Of a DNA stretch of 64,000 nucleotides, positions 34,612 through 43,531 are shown piece after piece. Under the pieces are notes generated by a model. That model did not search any database. It worked only from the letters and a program-made list of their open reading frames with translations, and was not told the DNA's origin. Origin of the DNA: CAYOWQ01 sp964407695. GTDB lineage: Bacteria > Planctomycetota > Phycisphaerae > Phycisphaerales > SM1A02. Both the position numbers and the translations under genes were made by a program. Where the stretch lies: NCBI GenBank assembly GCA_964407695.1, contig CAYOWQ010000002.1, forward strand, positions 186,001 through 250,000, in the 5' to 3' direction. How positions within the stretch are numbered: the first letter of the stretch is position 1; every line of letters starts with the position of its first letter.

Positions 34612-35532
34612 ATGTCCAGCGACTCCATCATCCCCAATTCCCTCATCAAGCGCTGCCGGGTGAAGCCCGGATCCAAGGTAGACCTCGGCGATTTCGCCAC
34701 CAATGTCGATCAGTTGGAGATTCGCGGCGACCCCGATGAAGATCGCCTGCGGGCGCTGGCCAATGAATCGCTCCAGCGCAATCTGCAGGAACTGGCCGAT
34801 GCCCAGGAGCGGCTCTGGGCCGCCGACACCCACTCGGTGCTCATCATCCTGCAGGCGATGGACGCCGCCGGGAAGGACGGCACCATCAAACACGTGATGA
34901 CCGGGCTCAACCCCCAGGGGTGCCGGGTGCATTCCTTCAAGCAGCCCTCGCGCGAGGAACTCGACCACACGTTTCTCTGGCGCTACCAGAAGGCAGCACC
35001 CAACAAGGGCGAGATCGTGATCTTCAACCGCTCGCACTATGAGGATGTGCTGGTGGTGCGGGTGCACCCGGAACTGCTCAAGCCGATCGAGGGCGAGAAA
35101 ATCAACGGCAGGTTCTGGAAAACCCGCTATGACGACATCAACAACTTCGAAGAGCACCTCGCCCGCAATCGCACACTCATCCTTAAGTTCTATCTGCATC
35201 TCTCGCGCGCGGAGCAGACCAGGCGGCTGCTCGCCCGGCTGGAGAACCCCGACAAGACCTGGAAATTCAGCCTCGCCGATCTCGAGGAGCGGAAGTACTG
35301 GAAGCAGTATCAGCGCGCCTTCGAGAAGGCGATCGAAGCCACCAGCACCGAGTGGGCTCCGTGGCACATCATTCCCGCCGACGAAAAATGGGCTGCGCGG
35401 GCCCTGGTGGCGAATGTGATTTCCCGCGCCATCGACGGGCTCAACCTGAAGTGGCCCAAGGTCTCGGCGAAGCAGAAAGAGGCCCTCGTCGAGGCCCGCG
35501 GGCAATTGCAGCGGGAGCTGAAGAAGCGCTAG
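34612..35532 (+). CDS. ppk2: Polyphosphate kinase 2 family protein
   Basis: Transfers phosphate between polyphosphate and nucleotides (nucleoside mono- or diphosphates) in the cytoplasm. The 306-residue product has the PPK2 core: Walker A MDAAGKDGTIKHV (about 84-96), the FKQPSREELDHTFLWRY region, Walker B-like IVIFNRSHYEDVLVVRVH, and the lid arginine segment FEEHLARNRTLILKF, followed by WAPWHIIPADEKWAARALV near the C-terminus. Single-domain length fits class I or III; the class decides whether AMP or ADP is preferred and cannot be settled by eye. Start ATG 34612 without clear ribosome site. Confidence 0.94.
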   Translation: MSSDSIIPNSLIKRCRVKPGSKVDLGDFATNVDQLEIRGDPDEDRLRALANESLQRNLQELADAQERLWAADTHSVLIILQAMDAAGKDGTIKHVMTGLNPQGCRVHSFKQPSREELDHTFLWRYQKAAPNKGEIVIFNRSHYEDVLVVRVHPELLKPIEGEKINGRFWKTRYDDINNFEEHLARNRTLILKFYLHLSRAEQTRRLLARLENPDKTWKFSLADLEERKYWKQYQRAFEKAIEATSTEWAPWHIIPADEKWAARALVANVISRAIDGLNLKWPKVSAKQKEALVEARGQLQRELKKR

Positions 35533-35592
35533 CGGCGGGAACTCAACCCCGCGGCTACACTCGCCCCCGCACCGCACCGCTGAACCATTCCC

Positions 35593-36546
35593 ATGACCGA
35601 GACCGACGCCGTCACCATCACCCACCTGCCCCTGCCCGGTCGCCGACAGGGCAAAGTCCGCGATGTCTATGAATTGCCCGGACATGCAGGCAGCAGCGCC
35701 CGACGGCTCTTGATCGTGGCCACCGATCGCATCAGCGCCTTCGACGTGATCATGCCCACGCCCATTCCCGGCAAGGGAGCCTTGCTCACCGACATCAGCG
35801 TGAAATGGTTCGATCTCCTGCGCTCAAAGAAACTGATCGGCGATCACCTCCTCTCCACCGACGCCGACCGGCTCGACATGCTCTCGGTGGCTGATCGCGA
35901 AATGCTTCGCGGCCGGGTCATGATCTGCCGCGCGGTGCAGATCGTGCCCGTCGAGTGTGTCGCCCGCGGGTATCTTGCGGGAAGCGGATGGACGGAATAC
36001 CAGGAGAGCGGCAGGATCTGCGGCGTGGCCGTGAAGCCCGGGCTGAAGCAGGGCGACGAGATCCCCGGCGGGCCGATTTTCACGCCCGCCACGAAGGAGA
36101 CCAGCGGCCATGACATCAACATTGGCTTCGAGGCCATGGCGGCCAGCGTCGGCGGTCCGCTGGCGGAACGACTCCGAAGTCTCACCCTGGCGATCTACAA
36201 GGTGGCCGCTGCCCACGCCCGGGCACATGGGCTGATCCTCGCCGACACCAAATTTGAGTTCGGTTTTGCTCTGGATGCCGAGGGCAACCCCACCGACGAG
36301 TTACTGCTGGCGGATGAAGTGCTGACGCCCGATTCCACTCGCTATTGGCCGAAGGAGAACTGGACCCCGGGCAGGGAACAGGAGAGCTTCGACAAGCAGT
36401 TCCTTCGCGAATACCTGCTTGGCCTGGTACGCACCGGCACGTGGGACAGAAACCCGCCCGGACCCGAACTGCCGCAGGAGATCGTGGCGAAGACCTATAA
36501 GCGGTACGTGGAAGCGCGCGAACGGCTCTTTCCCCCAGGGGCGTAA
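35593..36546 (+). CDS. purC: Phosphoribosylaminoimidazole-succinocarboxamide synthase
   Basis: Condenses CAIR with aspartate, using ATP, in purine biosynthesis. The 317-residue product has GRRQGKVRDVYELPG (nucleotide-binding start), ATDRISAFDVIMPTPIPGKG, CRAVQIVPVECVARGYLAGS, the aspartate-site segment IFTPATKETSGHDINIGFEA, and ILADTKFEFGFALD. Length is that of the longer PurC form (about 300 residues) rather than the 240-residue E. coli form. The stop is immediately followed by the ATG of the Fpg-like gene, so the two are co-transcribed. Confidence 0.96.
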   Translation: MTETDAVTITHLPLPGRRQGKVRDVYELPGHAGSSARRLLIVATDRISAFDVIMPTPIPGKGALLTDISVKWFDLLRSKKLIGDHLLSTDADRLDMLSVADREMLRGRVMICRAVQIVPVECVARGYLAGSGWTEYQESGRICGVAVKPGLKQGDEIPGGPIFTPATKETSGHDINIGFEAMAASVGGPLAERLRSLTLAIYKVAAAHARAHGLILADTKFEFGFALDAEGNPTDELLLADEVLTPDSTRYWPKENWTPGREQESFDKQFLREYLLGLVRTGTWDRNPPGPELPQEIVAKTYKRYVEARERLFPPGA

Positions 36547-37449
36547 ATGCCCGAACTGCCGGACATCGAAGCGTATCTGGCAGCGTTGCAGCCATTGATC
36601 GGTGGGCGACGGCTCGATCAACTCGACCTTTTCAATCCGTTCGTGCTGCGAAGTGTTGATCCGGCGCCGGAGTCGCTGGAGGGGCTTGAGATTGTGTCGC
36701 TCGAACGCCTGGGCAAGCGTCTCGTGCTGGGGTTTGAGAACCGCCTCTTCGCGGTGATTCATCTCATGATCGCGGGGCGGTTGCGCTGGGATGAGGGACC
36801 AATTGCGGCCAGGCCGCCCGAGCCGAAGAACACGCTCGCGCGGTTCCGATTTGAGTCAGGAGCGTTGAGGATCACCGAGGCGGGCACCACGCGGCGAGCA
36901 TCCATCTACCTCGTCGCCTCGCGGGAAGCGCTCGCCGCCCACAACCCCGGTGGAATCGAGCCTCTCGAAGCGAGTCTCGATGACTTTGCCGCCGCGATCC
37001 ACCGCGAGAACCGCACGCTCAAGCGCTGCCTGACCGACCCCGCCACATTCAGCGGCATCGGCAACGCCTACAGCGACGAGATCCTGCACGCGGCCAGGCT
37101 CTCCCCCATCGCCCTGACCGGCAGGCTCTCTGCTGCGGAGATCGCCCGCCTGCACGATTCATCACAGCGCATCCTTCGCCGGTGGACTGAGCGTCTTGCT
37201 AGTGAATTCCGGGCGAAATTTCCCGGACCGGGCGATGTCACGGCGTTTCGCCCCGGCTTTGCCGTGCACGGCCGATTCGGCAAGCCCTGCCCGGAATGCG
37301 GCACCGCGATTCAGCGCATTGTGAGGGCCGACAATGAGTGGAACTATTGCCCGCGCTGCCAGTCGGGCGGAAAGGTGCTTGCCGATCGTTCCCTCTCGCG
37401 ACTGTTGAAAGACAACTGGCCGCGAACAATTGACGAGTTGGAGGCCTGA
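36547..37449 (+). CDS. mutM: Fpg/Nei-family DNA glycosylase
   Basis: Removes oxidised bases such as 8-oxoguanine and nicks the abasic site. The 300-residue product keeps the catalytic start PELPDIE (Pro2 and Glu3 after Met), a conserved lysine in LGKRLVLGF (about 58), the helix-two-turn-helix LTDPATFSGIGNAYSDEIL with its DNA-contacting GIGN motif, and a C-terminal zinc finger of the CxxC-x16-CxxC type (CPECG ... CPRCQ). The finger is followed by about 30 extra residues not typical of Fpg, so a MutM/Nei-like sub-family is possible. Directly abuts purC. Convergent with the cysteine dioxygenase gene. Confidence 0.92.
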   Translation: MPELPDIEAYLAALQPLIGGRRLDQLDLFNPFVLRSVDPAPESLEGLEIVSLERLGKRLVLGFENRLFAVIHLMIAGRLRWDEGPIAARPPEPKNTLARFRFESGALRITEAGTTRRASIYLVASREALAAHNPGGIEPLEASLDDFAAAIHRENRTLKRCLTDPATFSGIGNAYSDEILHAARLSPIALTGRLSAAEIARLHDSSQRILRRWTERLASEFRAKFPGPGDVTAFRPGFAVHGRFGKPCPECGTAIQRIVRADNEWNYCPRCQSGGKVLADRSLSRLLKDNWPRTIDELEA

Positions 37450-37467
37450 CGACGTCCGTTCGACCGG

Positions 37468-38001
37468 CTAGATTCCAGCGCCGTCAGCGAACTGCAGCAC
37501 GGGATCAAGGAACTCGCCGATGGAGCGCTCGGTAAGCGAATACTGACCCATCACCAGCAGCGGCGGCGTGTAGATGTGAATCGTCACCAGAGGGTCGTGG
37601 GACGAGAGGTTCGAAATCTGGTGCATGTCGTGGTCATACGATCCACAGACCTGCCCGGCGTAGAGCTGGCGCGTAAAGGTGGGATAGACGTCCCCTTGTT
37701 CGGTTCGCTCGAACTGCGTTTCAGTGCAGATTCCCGAGAGCACGCGGACCGCGCACGCTGAACCGCGATGATCATGAATGGGGCTGCGCTGGCCGGGCTT
37801 CCAGCACAGGAGCAGCGCGTGGTAGCCCTCGCCCGCCTTGATCAGGTTTCGCTGGTAGCGCAGATCACCGTATCGCTCGAATTCTTTCAGGTCGTCCAAC
37901 TCGACATCCACAACGCCAAGGCGCTGCATCAGGTCCTCAAGCGGCACTTCGTGCGAATGGGAATCCATCCAGGTCAGAAGCGATTCAAACGACTGGTTCA
38001 C
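37468..38001 (-). CDS. Cysteine dioxygenase (type I)
   Basis: A cupin iron enzyme that oxidises L-cysteine to cysteine sulfinate with O2. The 177-residue product shows the iron-binding histidines in SPIHDHRGSACAVRVLSG (about 74-91) and a third in HDMHQISNLS (about 128), and the YTPP segment of the C-terminal cupin strand. Family members can act on cysteine or related thiols such as 3-mercaptopropionate; the Arg-containing DHRGS and the cysteine in GSACAV favour a CDO-like site but do not settle it. Start is GTG at 38001. Divergent from a YeiH-type sulfur exporter 78 nt away, which fits disposal of sulfite made from cysteine sulfinate. Confidence 0.88.
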   Translation of the reverse strand: MNQSFESLLTWMDSHSHEVPLEDLMQRLGVVDVELDDLKEFERYGDLRYQRNLIKAGEGYHALLLCWKPGQRSPIHDHRGSACAVRVLSGICTETQFERTEQGDVYPTFTRQLYAGQVCGSYDHDMHQISNLSSHDPLVTIHIYTPPLLVMGQYSLTERSIGEFLDPVLQFADGAGI

Positions 38002-38079
38002 GGAGCAACGCTATTCCGAATCGTCGGCCGGGTCCACATCGTCCCCTCGCAACCGCCACGGCACGGTACCATCCCCCCA

Positions 38080-39348
38080 ATGGCCGCGGCCGTGCACCAA
38101 CCTCAGACGCTCGCCTTGACGAACGCAGACGCCTATCTGTCGCTGGGGTCGATGGAAGGGGTCTATGAGACCCCCTTTGTCCACTCGTTGCCGAAGGCCC
38201 AGGCCAAGCCCGTCTCTCGCCTTTGGCCGGGATTTCTACTTGCGGCGGGTGTGGCCGCGATGAGCTTTGCCCTGCACAACGCCCCATTTGCTCCGTTTGC
38301 CGTCGGCGAGGCTGGGTCCATCCGGCGACCGATCAGTGATGCCATCATCGCCATCGTCCTTGGTCTGCTGGTCCGAAATCTCTTTCCAGTTGGCAAGTTG
38401 GCGGCGGCGGGCGCCAAACGGACGGTTCGCTACGCCCTTCCCGCATCGATTGTGCTAAGTGGGGCCTCCCTGAACCTGCAGATGATCGTGGATGCCGGTC
38501 CCGGCGCTTTGGCGGTGATCGTGACCTCGATCGGCGTCGCCACGTTTTCATCGATCTGGCTTGGGAAGCGATTTGGCGTGAGCCGCGGAACGTCAACACT
38601 CATCGGTGCGGGCACGGCCATCTGCGGCAACAGCGCCATCGTCGCGGTGGCCCCTCTTGTTGAAGCCAAGGATGAGGATCTAGCACTCTCCATGGCGACC
38701 GTAAACCTGTGCGGACTGGTCTCCATGCTGGTGCTGCCGGCGGTGGCCCTGGCCGCAGGAGCGACGAGTCAATCGGCGGGAATTCTGGCGGGGGCGACGG
38801 TTCATTCCGTGCCGCAGGCGCTGGCCGCAGGTTTTGCGTTCAGCCCCGATGCAGGCACGCTTGCCACGCTGGTAAAGCTGGTCCGGGTGACGATGCTGGC
38901 CCCGCTGGTCTTTCTGTTGGCGGTTCTTCATGCGCGCAGCATCGCCAAGATGGCGGTCATCGGCGACGATGGTTCCTTCGGCGATATCTCGGCCTACCAG
39001 CCCAAGGGTGCGCCGTCACTGGCACTTCGGTATGGCAAGCTGGTGCCATGGTTTGTGTGGGGATTTGCCGGCGTCGCCCTTCTGAACACGCTGGGACTCT
39101 TCCCGACCATGACGTTCTCGATCGATTCTCTCTTCGGAAAAATTGGCGGTCACGAGGTTTCCGTCGGCACCGCCAAGATCGCCTCGGAGGTTGCCAAGTT
39201 GTTGCTGACGCTGGTCATGGCCGCCATTGGTCTGGAGCTTGACCTCAAACTGTTGGCCAGGAGCGGCGGTCCCGCCATGCTGACGGGTATCGTGGCCACG
39301 GTTCTCGCCACCGCGGCTGCCGTGGTTGTTCTCCTCATCGTGACATGA
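38080..39348 (+). CDS. YeiH/UPF0324-family membrane protein (putative sulfite/sulfonate exporter)
   Basis: A 422-residue inner-membrane protein with about ten to eleven helices. Family landmarks include SDAIIAIVLGLLVRNLFP, GTSTLIGAGTAICGNSAIVA, GILAGATVHSVPQALAAGF and AAIGLELDLKLLARSG. UPF0324 (YeiH) proteins are predicted anion exporters and in enterobacteria YeiH is controlled by a sulfite-linked regulator. The start was set at ATG 38080, which lies outside the divergent cysteine dioxygenase; the frame is open further upstream but overlaps that gene. ATG 38152 is also possible. Pairing with the dioxygenase supports a role in sulfite export; this is inference. Confidence 0.88.
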   Translation: MAAAVHQPQTLALTNADAYLSLGSMEGVYETPFVHSLPKAQAKPVSRLWPGFLLAAGVAAMSFALHNAPFAPFAVGEAGSIRRPISDAIIAIVLGLLVRNLFPVGKLAAAGAKRTVRYALPASIVLSGASLNLQMIVDAGPGALAVIVTSIGVATFSSIWLGKRFGVSRGTSTLIGAGTAICGNSAIVAVAPLVEAKDEDLALSMATVNLCGLVSMLVLPAVALAAGATSQSAGILAGATVHSVPQALAAGFAFSPDAGTLATLVKLVRVTMLAPLVFLLAVLHARSIAKMAVIGDDGSFGDISAYQPKGAPSLALRYGKLVPWFVWGFAGVALLNTLGLFPTMTFSIDSLFGKIGGHEVSVGTAKIASEVAKLLLTLVMAAIGLELDLKLLARSGGPAMLTGIVATVLATAAAVVVLLIVT

Positions 39349-39805
39349 GACCGGGCCACGCGTGATCCGCCCCATGGGGCAGATTGACCGCGAAGTGATC
39401 CACCAGCATCGACCGACCTTCGATCCGGATCAGCCCGCTTGGGCGCCCCAGATCAGCCATTTCCTCAAGAAGCTGGTCGTCGTTGAGTCGCTCAATCGGA
39501 TCCGAACATTGGACAACGTACTGCTTCATGATGTCGGATCGGGTGTTCACCCATTGAATGGGCAACTTCGTCGCCCTGCCGCTCTCAATCCGTGCGGATG
39601 TCGACGCGCCGCGCTGATTGGGAGCTTGATTGATGACCCCAAGCATCAGCACTGCGCCCGCCATCGCCATCACTCCGAATGCCGTGCGTCGGCGGCGGCG
39701 ACTCTGGGCGGCGGCGACCACCGCACCGGAGAGCATTCGCCGCATCGCCTCGCGACGCGCTTCGCCCTGCGGAGAAAGTTGAACCTTCTCAAAGTACTCG
39801 GTCAT
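39335..39805 (-). CDS. Putative anti-sigma factor (membrane protein next to ECF sigma)
   Basis: A 156-residue protein with a basic cytoplasmic N-terminus, one membrane helix (about 42-60, FGVMAMAGAVLMLGVI) and a small periplasmic domain (about 85-150). It overlaps the sigma gene by 17 nt and has GGAGG upstream, the normal arrangement for a sigma/anti-sigma pair. It lacks the zinc-binding HxxxCxxC motif of many anti-sigmas, and the sequence is not clearly similar to a named family, so the role is inferred from position and topology. Its stop overlaps the end of the convergent exporter gene by 14 nt. Confidence 0.6.
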   Translation of the reverse strand: MTEYFEKVQLSPQGEARREAMRRMLSGAVVAAAQSRRRRRTAFGVMAMAGAVLMLGVINQAPNQRGASTSARIESGRATKLPIQWVNTRSDIMKQYVVQCSDPIERLNDDQLLEEMADLGRPSGLIRIEGRSMLVDHFAVNLPHGADHAWPGLMSR

Positions 39806-40373
39806 GACCTGCCTCCTCCAATGTCCTTCGAATGGCCGTCAGTGCCCGCGTGATACGGCCATCCACAGCTCCAGCGCTCAATCCCGCCCATGATCCGATC
39901 CTCTCCAGGGTCCACCCGGCGGCCACACGAAGCCGGAGCATCGCCGACCTCTGGGGATCCAGTGATTCCAACTCAAGCATCAGGCGATCGATCAACTCGA
40001 TCCGGTCGCCCGCGGCGTCAGGATCAGGTGCAACTGATTGCATGCAAGACGCAACCTCGCGGCGAGACCGGCGCTTCTCCTGTCGGAGGCGGTCGATGGC
40101 CGCATTGGTTGCGACGGAATGCATCCAGCGTTCCAGATCTTTGTCGTCGTCGAAGACTCGAGCCCGTCCGATCAACTTGATCATGCAGTCCTGCACGACA
40201 TCCATGCAGAACGACTCATCGCGTCGCGTCAGTCGCATCACGTATGCCAGCAGTCGGTCGAACCAGGCGTTGTAGAACAACGTAAACGCCTCGGGATTGC
40301 CCGAGGCTATTCCTGCCAGCGCCTGGCGCGTGGTTGAGGCGTTCACGGTGGGGGAATCAATGCCAATGCGCAA
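39789..40373 (-). CDS. ECF-type RNA polymerase sigma factor
   Basis: A 194-residue sigma-70 family regulator of the extracytoplasmic-function kind. Region 2 is visible as FTLFYNAWFDRLLAYVMRL with VVQDCMIKLI (core-binding) and WMHSVATNAAIDRLRQEKRR (-10 recognition); region 4 lies in LRVAAGWTLERIGSWAGLS plus AVDGRITRALTAIRRTLEE, a helix-turn-helix for the -35 element. The frame starts at a TTG (40373) directly after the stop of the upstream gene; GTG 40346 is an alternative. It is followed by an overlapping membrane protein, probably its anti-sigma factor, and preceded by a secretin-N-like protein, which suggests an envelope-sensing cassette. Confidence 0.88.
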   Translation of the reverse strand: MRIGIDSPTVNASTTRQALAGIASGNPEAFTLFYNAWFDRLLAYVMRLTRRDESFCMDVVQDCMIKLIGRARVFDDDKDLERWMHSVATNAAIDRLRQEKRRSRREVASCMQSVAPDPDAAGDRIELIDRLMLELESLDPQRSAMLRLRVAAGWTLERIGSWAGLSAGAVDGRITRALTAIRRTLEEAGHDRVL

Positions 40374-40375
40374 GC

Positions 40376-41437
40376 CTACGGCTGCTTTGCCTGCTTCTCC
40401 TTCAGGCGATCCTGCAATTCCATGATCTGAGCCTGCAGTTCGTTGTGATCTCGATGGGCAGTCTCGGCAACGCGCTGGGCCGCAGTCAATGCGTCTTCGG
40501 TGGCGGTCAATCGGGAACGAAGTCGATCATTCTCGGTTTTCAAGGTGTCGAGCTGCACTTCAAACTTGTTGCGTTCGCTCGAGATCGATTCCAACTGCGC
40601 CTTGAGCACCTGATCGGATGCACCGATCTGCATCTCCATTTCCTGTTGCCGCTGGCGGGCGGCTTGCTGCGAGTTTCGCAGACTGGCCACCACCATTTGC
40701 AGATTGGCAATCGATTCCGGTTCGCCACGGGCGATAATCAGTCCGGTTGCCTCGTGGAACTTGATGGTGATCGGAACGCCTGAAGGTGATCGACCCTTGT
40801 CCGATTCCACCATGGTCACGGCCGTCTCAATCGCCTGCAACAGGTCGCCAGCCGCCACACCGCTGGCCACGATGTCTGAAACATTCTCGACCGTGCTGAC
40901 GGGGGAGGATTCCGCACTTCGCGATTGGGCCGGTCCGCGATAGACCGAGGCAGAACTGATGCGATAGATGGGTCGCTCTCGTCCGCTGTCAGCGCCTTCT
41001 CGGCTCACCTTGACCTTGCAATCCGGGCACATGGGCTTCGCATCCAGTCCCTCCAGGACCGCGATGGCCGACGATTCCGCCACGTCCTTGAGTTCCATGG
41101 CCGGCACGTCGACCGCTTCCAATCCCGGCGCAATGAGCACGTTGGCCCCGGTGCTCTGCCGGACCATCGAGACGTATTGAATCAGCGCACCACCAGGAAA
41201 TTTGAGATTCACCAGCCGCGAATCCGCTGATTCATCTGTTGCTCCTGCATGGCGTCTGGCCGCGGCAGCCTCCGATGATTCCATCGATTTCTCAGAGATT
41301 CGGGTGATGCGGTCTTGTGAGGTGTTTCGCTGGTGTCCGTCCGACTCAGCGGCGGGACTCTGTGCCATGGTCATCCCCGCGAGAACCAGCGACATCAGCA
41401 CTCCCATCCAGCGTTCCGGTCGAAACTCAATTGGCAT
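40376..41437 (-). CDS. Exported protein with secretin-N/STN-like domains and C-terminal coiled coil
   Basis: A 353-residue protein. AAGGAG lies 8 nt before ATG 41437, which gives a signal peptide (about 1-26, ending TMAQS). Residues about 78-135 (LVNLKFPGGALIQYVSMV, GANVLIAPGLEAVDVP, DVAESSAIAVLEGL) look like a secretin N0/STN module, and IKFHEATGLIIARGEPESIA (about 225-245) resembles a second secretin-N strand set. The last 100 residues form a coiled coil. There is no secretin channel domain, so it is not a secretin. STN domains sit at the N-terminus of receptors that signal to sigma/anti-sigma pairs; the neighbours here are exactly such a pair, 3 nt away. Confidence 0.7.
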   Translation of the reverse strand: MPIEFRPERWMGVLMSLVLAGMTMAQSPAAESDGHQRNTSQDRITRISEKSMESSEAAAARRHAGATDESADSRLVNLKFPGGALIQYVSMVRQSTGANVLIAPGLEAVDVPAMELKDVAESSAIAVLEGLDAKPMCPDCKVKVSREGADSGRERPIYRISSASVYRGPAQSRSAESSPVSTVENVSDIVASGVAAGDLLQAIETAVTMVESDKGRSPSGVPITIKFHEATGLIIARGEPESIANLQMVVASLRNSQQAARQRQQEMEMQIGASDQVLKAQLESISSERNKFEVQLDTLKTENDRLRSRLTATEDALTAAQRVAETAHRDHNELQAQIMELQDRLKEKQAKQP

Positions 41438-41483
41438 GCCTATCACTCCTTGTTGAAAGAGCTCTCCATCAGCAGAACGTCCG

Positions 41484-42671
41484 TCAAGGTCGGATTTCGC
41501 GCCAGGCGCCGGAATTTTTCTGTTGTCCCGTGACCGAGCCCGCCACGGCGGTTGATCGGGCACCCGTCACCGACGGAAGGGCGATTGGTATCCCATCCAC
41601 GGAGATCGCCCCCAGCACAGCCCAGGCGACGGCTTCACGTGCATCGACAGGCACGCCGAGCTCCATCGTGGTGATAACGCGACAGCAGTCGCGGTGCGAA
41701 CGCTTGGCATATCGCTCAACGGCCGCTCTTATTGCCCCGTTCTTTGCGCCTCCGCCGGCAAGCACAATTTCGGCTGTGCCCTGCATGTGGGCATAATTGC
41801 CGATGACCCTGCCGATGGCCTCCGCGGCCGTCGCGAGGGCATCGGCGGACGTCTGTGACGAAAGCTGTGATTGAATTGTCTCAAAGAGTTCATCTCCCGT
41901 GCCAAGAGATCGCCCCTCACAGCGCTGGCCTTCAAGAATCTGAAACATCGAATCGACCAGCCCGGGGTCCGGTCGGCCGCCGAGCGCGACAGCTCCATCC
42001 TTGTCATACGGCAGCCCGAGCCGTGTCGTCGAGAGCCGGTCGAGAAGTTGGTTACAGACACATAGGTCTGCGCCCCGAACCGCCGCGGCGTGGTCATCGA
42101 GCCGACTTCCGTCGGTCGGCGTCGACGGAACAACAGTTACATTGCAGAAGCCGCCGAGGTTGACGACGAGACGAGTGCATTCGCCGCGAAACAGCACCCA
42201 GTCCGCCAGCGGCGTCAGCGGCGCTCCCTGCCCGCCCCGGGCGAGGTCCGCTGCGCGCAGGTCGTGGATCACCGGACATTCGAACGCAGCCGCGATCAGC
42301 GCTGGGTTCATCAATTGCCATGAATATGGCGGAGCGTGGAACACCGTTTGGCCATGCACCGCAATAAGTGCCAAGCCCGGTGGCGCGGGCTCAGAGTCTG
42401 TGGATTCGGTCGCGAGCAACGCACGAAGAATCTCCACATGCCTGAAGGCGAAATCGTGCAACAGTCGCGCAAGATCGCCGGCGGTCGTCGGCCGTTGCTC
42501 AGCCACTGCGCGAAGCCTCGGGGCGAGATCACCGAGCGGACTTGAAACGAACGATTTGAGGGCGGCCGTGATCGCCAGACCGCGGCCGGTGATTTCCACA
42601 AGTGCGGCGTCAATGCCGTCGATGGAGGTGCCGGTCATGACGCCGACGACACGTCGGGGAGAGTCGGTCAT
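41484..42671 (-). CDS. anmK: Anhydro-N-acetylmuramic acid kinase
   Basis: Converts 1,6-anhydro-MurNAc plus ATP to MurNAc 6-phosphate in cell-wall recycling. The 395-residue product opens with the ATP-binding VVGVMTGTSIDGIDAAL and has IAVHGQTVFHAPPYSWQL, HDLRAADLARGGQGAPLTP, LVVNLGGFCNVTVV and EIVLAGGGAKNGAI, all AnmK landmarks. ATG 42671 was chosen; a longer frame overlaps the upstream dockerin gene. It is 35 nt downstream of that gene and 46 nt upstream of the secretin-N-like gene on the same strand. No MurQ etherase is nearby. Confidence 0.94.
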   Translation of the reverse strand: MTDSPRRVVGVMTGTSIDGIDAALVEITGRGLAITAALKSFVSSPLGDLAPRLRAVAEQRPTTAGDLARLLHDFAFRHVEILRALLATESTDSEPAPPGLALIAVHGQTVFHAPPYSWQLMNPALIAAAFECPVIHDLRAADLARGGQGAPLTPLADWVLFRGECTRLVVNLGGFCNVTVVPSTPTDGSRLDDHAAAVRGADLCVCNQLLDRLSTTRLGLPYDKDGAVALGGRPDPGLVDSMFQILEGQRCEGRSLGTGDELFETIQSQLSSQTSADALATAAEAIGRVIGNYAHMQGTAEIVLAGGGAKNGAIRAAVERYAKRSHRDCCRVITTMELGVPVDAREAVAWAVLGAISVDGIPIALPSVTGARSTAVAGSVTGQQKNSGAWREIRP

Positions 42672-42706
42672 GTGGCAGGTTGTACCCGAACCCGACACCG
42701 CGGAAT

Positions 42707-43483
42707 TCAGCCGGTCCACGCGCTCAGGAGTATGCCGAGGTCAGCGCCGTTCACAATGCCGTCATTGTTGAGGTCGGCAAAGGGGCCGGGGTTGCCCCAC
42801 TCGGCCAGCAGGAGGCCGAGATCTGCTCCATTCACGTGGCAATCGCCGTTAAGGTCGGCGACGGGGTTGAACGAACCGGCATACGCGGTGATTTCGACGG
42901 TCGTTGAATCGCTATCGACGAACCCGTTCAGCGTGCCGACGGCGAAGTCGACGGTTGTGCCGACCACTGCAGGAACAATGAGCTGAATGTCCTGGCCGAC
43001 CGTGTCGAAATAGGGAATCGGGATGCTGCTGATCAGGCCGCCGTTCAGGTAGATGTTAAACGTGGTTCCGCCTTCACCACCCGGATCGTTGCAGTCAACG
43101 TGAATGTTAAAGGTCACACCGTCGTTGACGGGGCTGATCCAGCGCAACACCGCCTCCTGTTCATCCGTGGTCTTATCGTTGTTGTTGACGCCGCCGTTGG
43201 GGTGAAGGATGCCGGGGGCGATGAACGTCCAGTATGCCGGCGCCGGCCGATTGAAATCTACCGACCATGTATTGAACGCCACGACGTTGGTTTCGGTCAT
43301 GGGGATGAAAACGTACTGTGGCACATGCCAGTATCCGTAATACCAGTCATCCTGCCCCTGCACGAGGCTGAATTGAGAGACGTTGTCCCAGCAGCCGGTC
43401 GAGGCCAAGGCGTTGGCCGACACTATCGCCGCCAGCAGCGTTCCGCCTGCCCATGTCAACCCAAGTCTCACTGTCGTCATCAT
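42707..43483 (-). CDS. Secreted dockerin-tailed protein, tandem paralogue 1
   Basis: A 258-residue exported protein of unknown function. Signal peptide about 1-27; GAGGGAG sits 6-7 nt before ATG 43483. The body (about 28-205) is a predicted beta-sandwich with WDNVSQFSLVQGQDDWYYGY, PAPAYWTFIAPGILHPNGG and EQEAVLRWISPVNDGVTFNI. The C-terminus has DLNGDCHVNGADLGLLL and DLNNDGIVNGADLGILL. The neighbouring gene encodes a clear paralogue with the same plan, so this is a recent tandem duplication. Aromatic and WYYGYW-like surface motifs suggest carbohydrate binding, but that is a guess. Confidence 0.8.
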   Translation of the reverse strand: MMTTVRLGLTWAGGTLLAAIVSANALASTGCWDNVSQFSLVQGQDDWYYGYWHVPQYVFIPMTETNVVAFNTWSVDFNRPAPAYWTFIAPGILHPNGGVNNNDKTTDEQEAVLRWISPVNDGVTFNIHVDCNDPGGEGGTTFNIYLNGGLISSIPIPYFDTVGQDIQLIVPAVVGTTVDFAVGTLNGFVDSDSTTVEITAYAGSFNPVADLNGDCHVNGADLGLLLAEWGNPGPFADLNNDGIVNGADLGILLSAWTG

Positions 43484-43531
43484 CTGAGTCTCCCTCGATT
43501 TCAACTTCTCGCACCGATGCTGATCGAGCGA

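Noticed and set aside
34468..35685. A 405-codon minus-strand frame opposite ppk2
   Set aside because: ppk2 has all family motifs; the opposite frame has none and low-complexity composition.
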